64,000 nucleotides of DNA. It comes from Psoroptes ovis. Lineage: Eukaryota > Arthropoda > Arachnida > Sarcoptiformes > Psoroptidae. The stretch is taken from contig PQWQ01000017.1 of the NCBI GenBank assembly GCA_002943765.1, forward strand, positions 949,501 through 1,013,500. The letters are read 5' to 3'. The notes under the pieces are model-generated. The model made no database searches. It saw only the letters and a program-made list of their open reading frames with translations, and was not told the DNA's origin. Below, in pieces: positions 48,389-59,181 of this stretch (position 1 is its first letter; every line of letters begins with the position of its first letter). A program made the translations under genes and the position numbers.

Positions 48389-51300
48389 GAATTCGGTTGT
48401 TGGAAAATGCCTTCCAGAAAAATATGATTTAAATTTTGATTCTTTCGCATTTCGCTTCACCATATGTTGTTATCTTGTATTTGTATCATTCTCTAGTTAT
48501 CTATCTCTCTCACTCTGAATTTGAATCAATTTTTTCGCTGATTTATTTTGAGTACGTTTTTCTGTTATTAATAACATTACAAATTTTCAAAGATTCATTT
48601 TCAAAGTACACTTGTTCGCTAGTGAAGAGAGAGAGAGAGATAGATATTACAGATCAATGTATGTGTGAAAAAAAATGTGTGAATGTAAAAACCAAAAATA
48701 TGAAACAAAAAATATCAAATCAAATGAATCAAAAATGATTTCATTTCATTGGATTGAAATAAATTGAAAATCAATGAAATTGTTCTATGAATCATCGCTG
48801 ATTCATAAAAACAAAGAATAAAAACAAAACAAAAAAAAAACAACGAATCGCATGTTTTGCCAAAAATCAAATAAAATGAAAAAATATTAGAAAAATTCTG
48901 TTTAACAATTCGTTGTTGACAATGATAATAATTGTAATAATAATATTAACAATAATAATCATCATTGAAAATTGAAAATTGATTTTTTTTATGATTGAAA
49001 ATGATAAAAAAAAATCATTGAAAATGATGATCATTGTTAGCATTATTCGATAGAATAAACATCATAATCATAATAATAATAATAATCCAAGAGTATTATG
49101 CAAAAATATTCATTTTTCTATGCACATATATAATTCAAGTCATTCAATAAAATAATAATGGTGAAAATAGAGACAAAATTTATTTGTTTTATGTATTTTG
49201 TGTTTATCAACAATATTATTATTATTATTATTATTATTGTTTGAATTATTTTTCAAATCAAAAATCAATATCGAATCAAAAAAAAATTGATCATATAAGC
49301 CAACATCTAATCATCGACATTCAATGCAACAAGAATCGATTTTGAATCAAAATCATTGTAGAGATATATGAATATGAACGATCGAAAAATCCAAACGAGA
49401 ATTGAACCAGAAATGAATCAGAGAATCTGACTAGAATCGGGTGTATGCAAAGAATTTGAATCCAAAGAGAATTTAGCTTTAGAATCGAGTATCAAACTTG
49501 AATCACATCGATTCAATAGATTTTTTTTTCATATCATTATTATTATTATTATTATTTTGATATAATTGAAAATGAAAGAAACCAAATCACTCATTTATTA
49601 TTATTATTATTATTGAAATTGGAGCCTATTTTTTTCGAGAAAAAAAAACCAAAATAATAATGAATCATATGAATTGACTGAAATTTTTTTTCGACTTTTT
49701 TTTCAAATGATTATTTTAGATGATTATCATCATCATCATCATCATCAAAATAATGAATAAAGTAATAAATGAATGGAGTAATGAATGTTTAATACTTTTA
49801 TTTCCATTTTCAATTTGAAATAAATAAATAAATCTGATGATAATTCTCAAATTTATTTTAGTTTTTTTTTTATTTCTTTTTATATCACAAATTTGATATG
49901 TACAAAATGCAATAAATAAAAATAAAATGATAGAAATGAGAACATTTGATTTATATTTAGAATTACGAAATGAATGTAATAATAATAATAATAATGCTTA
50001 ATTCTATACGCAGAATTTGCAGAAAATAGAATTGAAAGAATATATTCGGTATATTCTCATACGAATAAATTGGAATTAAATCCCTATCAATAGTGATGCA
50101 AATAATGGGGAAAAAAAGAGAAGAAAAGTAAAAACGAAAAACATTCAAATGAATTTGGGGAATTCTAAATTCACTGAATTCAAATGATTTGATGGTATTT
50201 AGCGAAAGTTTTTTTCTTTTATTTTTTTGTTTAATTAATTTTCCCAATAATAATAATGATTAGGATGATGAAATGTTTTACATAATTAATCGAAATTGCA
50301 ATGTATTTGGTTGAATAAATTAATGAATGAATGCAAAAACGAACAATTAATTAAAATTAATTGGAAAATAATAATTATTATTATTGAAAGTATAGTATTT
50401 GTAATTAATTGTAAAATTATTATTAGTGAAATATAGAAAAAATAAAATAAAATGTAATTATTATTAAGCAATCAATATTGGTGTTTAGTGCAATATTATC
50501 AACCCTAAATATTCTGAATTTTAAATATTTTAGAACATTATTACATTGATTTGCGAATTGATTAATCGATTTTGATCGATTAAAATTCAAAACATGATCA
50601 ACAATTTTTTCATCGTTGATTAGAGTTTGATTTCGGAATGAAATTTTAAAATTAAATTTCTATTATGTCTGCGATTGATTTTGAAAATAGCTACATTGAT
50701 ATTTCAATTGGAAACGATTCAATCCTTTCCGATTTTCCTAAATTGATGATTTCACAATAAATTACTAGGAATTTTGGTAAAAAAATTGACATTTGAATTT
50801 ATTTATTTATTTATTTTTTGATCAATTCATTTCAATTCAAGGTTCATTCATTGCATACAAATTATGTATGGAATTCTTCTAAATGATCATGCTGAAATTT
50901 TGTTTGAAATAATTTGTTTGTTTATTTATTTTCATTTCGTTGGAATGAAAAAAAATTTATTCAAAAATTCTTTGAATTTAAAAATGTCAAATTACGAAAT
51001 AGAAAGAATTCATTTTCTTCATTTTTTTTCTCCATTCAAACATTGACAATACAAATGAATGACAATGAATACAATGATTCTATTTTCGATCAACATTTGT
51101 ACGGGAAAAATAAAATAAAATTTATCAAATATTTACAATTATTTGTAATCATTCTGTAGAATTCATAATGAGGAAGTGGGTGAATGAAAATAAAATGAAA
51201 TTTTCAAACAAAATTGAATCAATCATATTCAAATTTATACAATTGAACTTATTTATTTATTTATTTATTCATAAATGAATTTCGAATCAAATAACCCTAA

Positions 51301-52595
51301 AAAACATAATAAATAATCGATGATGCGTTATGAAATAAGCCTTCACCCTTGTTCATTTTTAAATTCTTTAGGAGTGATAAAAGAATTTAATTTCATTTGG
51401 ATGATGACGATAAATCAAGAAATCAGAACATGAAAATCAATGAAAATGCCTATCGCAAAATCAGCAGCAGAAATAATTTTCGGATAATTCAAATAATTTA
51501 TTTGACAATTCAGCATTCATATGATTTGATTTTCGCAATTTTTCGTTGTTGTTGTTGTTGTTTTTCTAATCTCAATTTCTATAATTTGAATGAAAAATGG
51601 TTAATTGACGACTGTACCTAAAAGGCTGTTTGTTCATCAACAAAATCATCATCAGCATCATTATTCAATTCATATGTTTTTCCTTCAAAATTTTATAAAA
51701 TTGATTTTCGTATCAAAATTTTAAATGTCAAAAATTTCAAGAAAAACAAATATTAAATTTTTTGAAAAGGAATTGAATCAAAAAAGACGCGCACACACAG
51801 ATAAATAGAGTGGATATATGATTGAATTTAGTCACGTTTTATTAAATTTCAAACATGAAATTTGGGAAAAAAATGATTTAATTAAAAAAATTAATTAATT
51901 TATTAATTAGGTTTTCCAAACAAAACAAAAGGAAAAGTTTGTACAGATTTTTAATTTTTCATTAAAAAAAAAATGTTTCATTATGTCATGTTTGGTTTAA
52001 AATGCAGGAGTATAAAGAGATAAAACCGAGAAAGGTATATCGGTGCTAAAATGAAATGATGATAATGAAATTTTGATTTTAATGATGAAGATAATGATCC
52101 TGATAATGATAATCATAAAACTTGAATAGAAAACTATGAACATGTTTAACTTGTCAAAAAGATTGAAACAATGCATGGTATTCCATGAAAATGGTAAAAC
52201 AGGTAAAACCTTAAGGTTTCAAATGAAACTCTGTGATTCTTCTGCTTCTGATTTTTTCCTTTTGAATTTTTGAAATTCTGTAATTCGCTTTTAAATTAGT
52301 TTCATTACATTTTTTTTTTCAGTTTACTTCTTAAAAATTATCATCTTTTAATGGAAATTTATATGTCAAAAAAAACAAAATTGAAACTAAAACTGTGTAG
52401 GAATGAATTCGTAATCAAAACATAGATGAGAATGAAATGAATTTTTTATTTCATTTTCATATGTTTTTATTTTTATATGTCTGATTTTATATGGAATTTT
52501 TCCACTTTTTTTCTGTTTTGTTTTTCATATTTCAATGATAAACGAATTGAAATGAATACTGGAATTGAATTGAAATGCAATGTATTCGCAGAGGT

Positions 52596-52666
52596 ATGTC
52601 CGAAAAGTTTTGCCGGTTTTCTAATGCATTTGCATCGATCGAACGCAAACAAACTTTTCGGACAAT
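52596..52666. repeat. Palindromic miniature element, copy C
   Basis: Left arm ATGTCCGAAAAGTTTT, right arm AAACTTTTCGGACAAT; GTCC...GGAC spans 66 bp. The centre contains TTTTCTAATGCATTTGCATCG, which partly aligns with the centre of copy E (TTTTCAATGCAATTGTAACGG). Confidence 0.6.
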
Positions 52667-54014
52667 GTTTTGATTTTTTTTATTTTTAATTTTTTCCTGA
52701 AGTAAAAAAAAAATTTATTCATAAAATATTCATTTGATGAATGGAAATATTTTATTTATTTATTTATTTTCATTTCAAATGAAATTCTTTGAAATTTTTT
52801 TCTATTTTATTTTTTCGTTTTCAAAAACTCAATGAATTATGAAAATGTTTTTTTTTTTTTTTTTTTGAAGAATGTTTAGAATTACTAATGATGTAAATTG
52901 AAAATGAAGAGTAAATAAATGAATGAATGAAATTGTAAATTTTTTGTAAAAAAAAAGGTGAAATGAATGCATGTCAATGATTTCATTGAATTCGCATTCA
53001 TTTGTTTGTTTATTACAAAATAGAATATATTATTCACGAGTGCTCGCGACCTTTTTGTTTTTGTTTTGTTTGATTCAAGACCTTGATCATTGTTTCACCT
53101 TTTACCTTTTGAATTCGTTTTTGAAATTGACGGAATCTGATAGAATAGTTGACTATGAATTCAAAACGTATTGATGATGAGGTACGAAAAGCTCATATAC
53201 GATAAGAACATCTTTGAATATCTTGGCCTAATCATTGAATCTAGTTAATTAAAAATTCTGTAATTTTACATTTTTCAAGGCTTTTTTGATATGATTCCAA
53301 TTGGCAAATGAAGATGAAGATAAAAACAAATGAAAAATCCGTAAAATAACTTTTTTATTAAAATTTTTCTTCGAAATTCTAAATTCAAAATCATATGAAA
53401 TCAGATTAAATTGGATGCACATGTGAAAGACACAGCAAAAAGACAACGAAATGAAATGAATTTTATTTGAATATATACAGAATCAATGATTGAAATTCAA
53501 TCTCATAGAATTAATTGAAATTTTTTTTTAATATTATTATTCTTATATTTTCTTTTGTTCATTTTGAAATTGATCAATGTTTTTACATTCAATTTTAGTG
53601 AATTTTCTCTTCATTTTTTTTCCTTTTTTGAATTTTGCATAAAAATTTCCGGAGATATTCCCGAATGAATTCATTTATTTTTTAAATAAATTTTTGTTAA
53701 TCCTTTTGTTTCCATTCGTTTTTTTTTATATTTTTGGTTCAAATTTTCAATGAAATAATGATCATAGAAGCTCAATGATATTCCATATTGATGTCAATAT
53801 TGAATAAAATTAATTGTGCAAAACGATTGAAGAGGGAGGATATCAAAGGCATGCATGCATAGGATGCATGTGTAATGAAACTAATATTCTTTTGGAATCA
53901 TTTCTTTTTGAAATACGACAGGCACATTGGAGCATATTGTCATATGAACAAAACTTTGTTCATCTGTAATGTAGCAACCAGGCTTCAAATACCCCTAAGC
54001 AATTTGTTCATTTT

Positions 54015-54282
54015 TGTTAGAATTTATATAGAATTATTTTGTACTTTGTTTTGTCTTTAATTTGATATAATATTCCCAGCATTATATTAATTAATTGTAT
54101 GATAATTAATTTCTTAAAAATTTGTTAAAAACTGTAATATTTTCAAATTATAAATTGTATAAATAAAAGTAATGTTAAGCAGCGTGGTTAACGCAGTTTA
54201 CAGCAAGCATACCCACAGCTTCTGCGCATTTATAATTTTGTTTGTTTCTTTCTAACAGCTCCGCAAGTTTAAATTATTTACA
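54015..54282 (+). repeat. 5' LTR of copia element
   Basis: 268 bp, begins TGTTAGAATT and ends AAATTATTTACA. TATAAATA at 54158-54165 is the likely promoter box, overlapping AATAAA at 54162-54167. Confidence 0.95.
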
Positions 54283-54286
54283 GGTT

Positions 54287-57200
54287 ATGGGCTCACACGT
54301 GAAGGACGGTATCGTGGTGTTAAATGGCCGCAACTTTAATCGCTGGAAGACGTTCATCGACATCCTCCTGGCAGAACATCAAGTGCTTGGTCACGTCTTG
54401 GCAGAACCCCCGGCTGACGCTGATGATCAGTACCGTGCTTTGGAAGCACGCGCTAAGCGAATCATATCGCAGAGCCTTGATGACGAAAACCACGTACGCA
54501 TCGAGTCCTTGACAACTGCGAAGGCCTACTATGACGCAATTGTCGGTTACTATCGTGGAGCAGAAAAACGCAACGTCAATAGCCTGTGGGACCGATACTA
54601 CAGCTTTAAATTCGGTGCATCACTTTCTAACTCTTTTGTTGAGCTTAGAAACATAGTGACCGAACTACGTAGCGCCAAAGCCGATTTGCCTGAAGAGGCA
54701 GTAGTACGTAAAGTACTTTCTATACTCCCACCGGAGTATGATGGCGTTGCTGATGGTATCGAAGTCATGTCCAAAGATAAAATCACTGTTACGCTTGCTG
54801 AAGTTGAAGACTTGGTTCTACGAAAACAATCTCGTTTAAATCGTCGCAACGAATCGACGGCCGCAATGGACGAACCAAGGGGATCGGCGGACTTGGATTT
54901 AAATAATGCTGTTCTGGCTATGCCAGGTAAATCCAAGAAAAGATTTGACAAACAACGCCCGATCGTAAAATGCTACAATTGCGGGAGAGCTGGACATATT
55001 AAGAAATATTGTCGATTGCTGAAGAATGGTCCACGAAACAACGATGCGATCAACAGAGCTAACCATCATCACAACACCAACGTTGCTCTCGCCTGTGTTC
55101 TACCACAATTATCACGTGACGATGCCGTGTTTTGGATCGACACCGGTGCATCTGAAAGCATATGCAACAACAAAGATTTATTTTGTGATTTACAATTGTT
55201 TACAAGTGAAGATGACGCTCGTGCTTTTGCCGTAAGTGGATACAACGAAGTTTCATCATCCGACAGTCCTCGTGGTATCGGCACTATTCAGTGCAAATTC
55301 TTTAATGGTTCATCATGGACTGGTGTAACACTTACGAACGTTTTATTTATGCCGAGTAGTCTTTATAATCTAATTTCACTTGGGAAGATCACCGATAAAG
55401 ACGGCATTAGCTTTGGTGGTATGAAGAAACATCTAGTGATATATAAAGATGACCGACCAATCATATATGGCGAGAAGGGTCATGAACTTCGTAATTTGTA
55501 CAAGTGTTGTGTGAGAGTTGATAAATCATGTGTTAATTTTGTGACAAAACCATCGTTAAGTTTGTTGCATGAAAGGTTAGGACATATAAATTGTGATCGC
55601 ATTCGTGAAATGTCAACAAAACAAAGTGTTCTCGACATACCGACTAATTTAGAAGATGGTTATACAATGTGTTCATCGTGCATCGAAGGCAAACTGACTG
55701 AAACAACTCATCCTTCTAAATCTGTGAAACGTGTATGTGAATCCGGCCAAATTTTGCATGCCGATGTGTGTGGACCAATCGACGAATCAATTCATCGCAA
55801 TCGTTATTATGTGATTTTTAAAGACGAATTCAGCTCTTATAGAAAAGTGTATTTCATGAAAAACAAAAGTGAAGTGATTGACAAATTTAAATTGTGTTAC
55901 AGTGAAACAAAGATTGAAACTGGTCACGATATTCTAGTGCTACGTTCAGACAACGGAACAGAATTTGTAAATGAACAAATGGCCGACTTTATGAGAATGA
56001 GAGGCATCAAACATGAGACAAGTGTTCCGTACACACCTCAACAGAACGGCTTTGCTGAACGTGAAATAAGAAATTTGAATGATCACGCCCGGACCATACG
56101 ACTGTCTGCCAGATTACCGTATTATTTATGGGATGAAATGGTCAATACGACCGCATATTTGTTTAATCGCATTTGTAGTAGCGATGGTGTTACCCCATAT
56201 GAGAAATGGCACGGTCGGAAACCTTCAATAGGTCATTTGAGAATCATCGGGTCCTGTGGCAAAGCACTAGTGAAAAGTCATCATCGTAAATTCGAATCAA
56301 AAACATGTGATGTGTACCTTGTTGGATATGAAGAATCAACATCAATTTATCGTGTGTATAATCCTCGTCAACGATGCATCCAACGAGTATCATCTGTTAA
56401 ATTTATTGAAGAAGTTAAATGTTCGCTGATGAAAACAACAATGTGTAACGGTGATGATGTGATAGTGAAAAGTAACAAAAGTGACCAAAACAAAATGATT
56501 TTTAGTGAAATTGATGATGATATCTTTTGTGATGCAACTGATGATGAATCAACATTGATTGTGAAAAGCCCAAAATCAAAGGGTAGACCGTTAGGCACCA
56601 AAAACAAACAGTATGAACGTAATATTGAAAGAATCAACTCGTTGAGATCATCAAATGTGATATGTTTAAGTGCCATGTCTGAACCTTCAACATATAGTGA
56701 AGCAGTGAACTGTGTTGATAGTGATAAGTGGCTTGAAGCCATGAATGAAGAAATAGAAAATATCAACAAAAACAATACTTGGATACCAGTTCGCCGGAAT
56801 ACCCAACACGTCATTGGATTGAAGTGGGTCTATCGAATTAAAGATGACGGAAGATACCGAGCCAGGCTTGTGGCCCTGGGTAACAAACAACGTCATGACA
56901 GCTTCAGTGAAACATACGCTCCTGTTGCTAGAAATGATTCAATCAGATTGATGTTTGCAATTGCTGCTTCACAGAAAATGTTCATAAAACAGTTCGACGT
57001 ATGCACAGCATTTTTGAATGGCATACTTGAAGAAGACGTATATGTGGATCAACCACCTGGATTTGAAGATGATTCAGGGTGTGTATTCAAATTAGTTAAA
57101 GGACTGTATGGGTTGAAGCAATCACCACGTGCTTGGAACAACCGATTTAGCGAAGTGATACTAAAATTAAATTTCAAACAGTCGATATTTGATCCATGTA

Positions 57201-58183
57201 TTTATTATTCGATTACTGAACGATCTTCAACGTTTTTGTGCATTTACGTCGATGATGGAATTATAATGTCAACAAACGAAAAAGATTTGAATGATTTGTA
57301 TTCACTTTTGTGTAAATCATTTGAAGTCAAAACTGTGACATCGAACGTTTATGTTGGTTTTCAATATGATTATAACAGAGAAAATGGTATTATCAAGTTG
57401 TGTCAATCGTCATACATACAACGTAAATTAGAACAGTTTAATATGGCTGATGCCAAGATCGTGAAGACACCAATGAATTATTCGATCAAATTGAATGACA
57501 ATGAAACTGGAGAAAAATCAACATATCCGTATCGCGAAGCAATTGGTTCATTGCTGTATTTATCCGTCAAAACTAGGCCCGATATTGCCTATGCCGTATC
57601 GAAATTATCTGCATTTCTGGAAAATCCTTTAGATGTCCATGTTAATGCTGTTAAGCATTTGTTTCGTTATTTGAAATGGACAAAAGACCTGTGTATTTAT
57701 TATAGTGGTAAAATTGATGAAATTACCGGTTACTCAGATGCAGATTGGGGCGGAAATTTACCATCACGAAAATCTACAATGGGTTATTTAATTTGGTTAA
57801 ACGGTCCATTAGATTGGAATAGTAAACGTCAGAATTGTATAGCAACAAGTACATTGGAAGCAGAGTACATCGCTGCGAGTGAAACATCAAAAGTTCTTGT
57901 TGGAACTAAGAATATGCTGAAAGAATTTCAAATCAATGTGAATGGTAAATTGTATTGTGATAATCAAGCCGCAGTGAACACAATTAATGGTACTGCTGGC
58001 ATTACAAACAAGTTAAGACATGTGGACATTCGTTATCATCATGTGCGATCAATCAAGGACAAAATCGATATATCGTGGATTGCCAGCGAAGATCAAATTG
58101 CGGACGTTTTTACGAAGTCTTTAACACCAGGTCCAACAGCAAAAATTATATCCAAAATTTTTAAGAAATGGGGGGAATGTTAG
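54287..58183 (+). CDS. Copia-type Gag-Pol polyprotein, intact
   Basis: 1298 residues, no stop or frameshift. Start: ATG at 54287, giving MGSHVKDGIVVLNG; an upstream in-frame TTG is ignored. Order is typical Ty1/copia (protease, integrase, reverse transcriptase, RNase H): Gag with zinc knuckle CYNCGRAGHIKKYC near 229; aspartic protease WIDTGAS (Asp285); pre-integrase HERLGHIN and CSSCIEGK; integrase catalytic Asp493, Asp555 (RSDNGTEF) and Glu591 (GFAERE), i.e. D,D-35-E; reverse transcriptase with KWVYRIK, FLNGILEEDVYVDQPPGF and YVDD (Tyr987-Asp990); RNase H with YSDADWGG, STLEAEYIA, YCDNQAA and HVDIRYHHVR. All catalytic residues I can place are present, so it may be active. It makes Gag and Pol from one frame; how their ratio is set is not visible. 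Confidence 0.97.
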   Translation: MGSHVKDGIVVLNGRNFNRWKTFIDILLAEHQVLGHVLAEPPADADDQYRALEARAKRIISQSLDDENHVRIESLTTAKAYYDAIVGYYRGAEKRNVNSLWDRYYSFKFGASLSNSFVELRNIVTELRSAKADLPEEAVVRKVLSILPPEYDGVADGIEVMSKDKITVTLAEVEDLVLRKQSRLNRRNESTAAMDEPRGSADLDLNNAVLAMPGKSKKRFDKQRPIVKCYNCGRAGHIKKYCRLLKNGPRNNDAINRANHHHNTNVALACVLPQLSRDDAVFWIDTGASESICNNKDLFCDLQLFTSEDDARAFAVSGYNEVSSSDSPRGIGTIQCKFFNGSSWTGVTLTNVLFMPSSLYNLISLGKITDKDGISFGGMKKHLVIYKDDRPIIYGEKGHELRNLYKCCVRVDKSCVNFVTKPSLSLLHERLGHINCDRIREMSTKQSVLDIPTNLEDGYTMCSSCIEGKLTETTHPSKSVKRVCESGQILHADVCGPIDESIHRNRYYVIFKDEFSSYRKVYFMKNKSEVIDKFKLCYSETKIETGHDILVLRSDNGTEFVNEQMADFMRMRGIKHETSVPYTPQQNGFAEREIRNLNDHARTIRLSARLPYYLWDEMVNTTAYLFNRICSSDGVTPYEKWHGRKPSIGHLRIIGSCGKALVKSHHRKFESKTCDVYLVGYEESTSIYRVYNPRQRCIQRVSSVKFIEEVKCSLMKTTMCNGDDVIVKSNKSDQNKMIFSEIDDDIFCDATDDESTLIVKSPKSKGRPLGTKNKQYERNIERINSLRSSNVICLSAMSEPSTYSEAVNCVDSDKWLEAMNEEIENINKNNTWIPVRRNTQHVIGLKWVYRIKDDGRYRARLVALGNKQRHDSFSETYAPVARNDSIRLMFAIAASQKMFIKQFDVCTAFLNGILEEDVYVDQPPGFEDDSGCVFKLVKGLYGLKQSPRAWNNRFSEVILKLNFKQSIFDPCIYYSITERSSTFLCIYVDDGIIMSTNEKDLNDLYSLLCKSFEVKTVTSNVYVGFQYDYNRENGIIKLCQSSYIQRKLEQFNMADAKIVKTPMNYSIKLNDNETGEKSTYPYREAIGSLLYLSVKTRPDIAYAVSKLSAFLENPLDVHVNAVKHLFRYLKWTKDLCIYYSGKIDEITGYSDADWGGNLPSRKSTMGYLIWLNGPLDWNSKRQNCIATSTLEAEYIAASETSKVLVGTKNMLKEFQINVNGKLYCDNQAAVNTINGTAGITNKLRHVDIRYHHVRSIKDKIDISWIASEDQIADVFTKSLTPGPTAKIISKIFKKWGEC

Positions 58184-58452
58184 AATTTATATAGAATTAT
58201 TTTGTACTTTGTTTTGTCTTTAATTTGATATAATATTCCCCGCATTATATTAATTAATTGTATGATAATTAATTTCTTAAAAATTTGTTAAAAACTGTAA
58301 TATTTTCAAATTATAAATTGTATAAATAAAAGTAATGTTAAGCAGCGTGGTTAACGCAGTTTACAGTTTACAGCAAGCATACCCACAGCTTCTGCGCATT
58401 TATAATTTTGTTTGTTTCTTTCTAACAGCTCCGCAAGTTTAAATTATTTACA
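58178..58452 (+). repeat. 3' LTR of copia element
   Basis: 275 bp, identical to the 5' LTR except for one base and an extra TTTACAG unit in the run CAGTTTACAGTTTACAGC. Its first six bases TGTTAG supply the last Cys codon and the stop codon of gag-pol. Confidence 0.95.
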
Positions 58453-59100
58453 ATTTTTATTTCCTTATTATTATCAAAAAAATTCATGGCATTTGAATGT
58501 TGGTTACATTTGCAAAAATATTTCGAAAAATTTGAAAAATAAATAAACAATTTGAAAGCCAGAAAACATTAATTTGCCACAACAGAATTACAGAATGCAT
58601 CAGTAGCGCTAACAATCGCAAATAAGAGAAACAGATTTCCATGTATGCAGCAGATCTAAGAAAAAAAAATATTTTAAGAAACATGAATACATTTGAAATG
58701 GATTTCACTTAAGCATTTGATATTTCTCAGGAAACGTTTCGCCATGTAAATTATGACTTTGTTGATATTTTGAAAAAGAAAAAAGAATCGAAGATTTTCA
58801 ATTCAATTGGAATCAATTAAATCAAATCAGCAAACGAATGCAAATTAATTGAATTTGAATAAAGAAATTGTCAAACCACTTTGCAAAGTTTTACAAATGA
58901 TGATCGATCAGATTCAATTAATTTTTTTCCCCTCGGTCGCTTCCAATCACCCCTCATCCGGTAATCTGTTAACAATAAATGAATGAATATTGATGGAAAA
59001 TTGATGAATTTTCAACACGCAAACAAATTTTTCAAACATGATAATTCAATTTTGCTTTTAAGCAAACAGCAAAATAAATAAACAAATAAATGTTTGAATA

Positions 59101-59181
59101 TAAGATTGTCCGAAAAGTTTTTGAATGCAAAATGATAAAACTTTCAATGATATGTGGTGACATACTTTTCGGACAATCTTA
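59101..59181. repeat. Palindromic miniature element, copy D (perfect arms)
   Basis: 81 bp with a perfect 18 bp inverted repeat: TAAGATTGTCCGAAAAGT at the left and its exact complement ACTTTTCGGACAATCTTA at the right. The outermost TA at each end may be a TA target duplication as made by Tc1/mariner transposases. The centre of 45 bp is not palindromic. Best-preserved copy, so probably the youngest. Confidence 0.7.

Larger units (their letters stand above)
45563..54014. other. 8.5 kb gene-free AT-rich region
   Basis: No supported coding gene. Small frames (e.g. 47725-48044, 48258-48738, 50864-51159, 53875-54060) are AT-rich with poor composition. Contents: simple repeats (ATT at 49213-49238, GA at 48624-48640, TCA at 49729-49747), a TATCGATA sequence near 46010 upstream of the KCNE-like gene, and two palindromic elements (48315-48388, 52596-52666). 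The left LTR of the copia element begins at its end. Confidence 0.6.
54015..58452 (+). mobile_element. Complete Ty1/copia LTR retrotransposon, young insertion
   Basis: 4438 bp element bounded by TG...CA LTRs (54015-54282 and 58178-58452) and a 5 bp target duplication ATTTT (54010-54014 and 58453-58457). The LTRs differ by one substitution (CCCAGC / CCCCGC) and one 7 bp tandem duplication in the 3' copy, so the insertion is recent. The primer-binding site GGTTATGGGC at 54283-54292 fits the anticodon-arm side of initiator tRNA-Met, as used by Drosophila copia. The polypurine tract AAATGGGGGGAA directly precedes the 3' LTR. One uninterrupted gag-pol frame. Base composition is clearly less AT-rich than the surroundings. 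Confidence 0.97.

Noticed and set aside
54242..54286. Upstream TTG start for the copia polyprotein inside the 5' LTR
   Set aside because: A non-AUG start within the LTR is unnecessary; the ATG at 54287 directly precedes the conserved Gag start.
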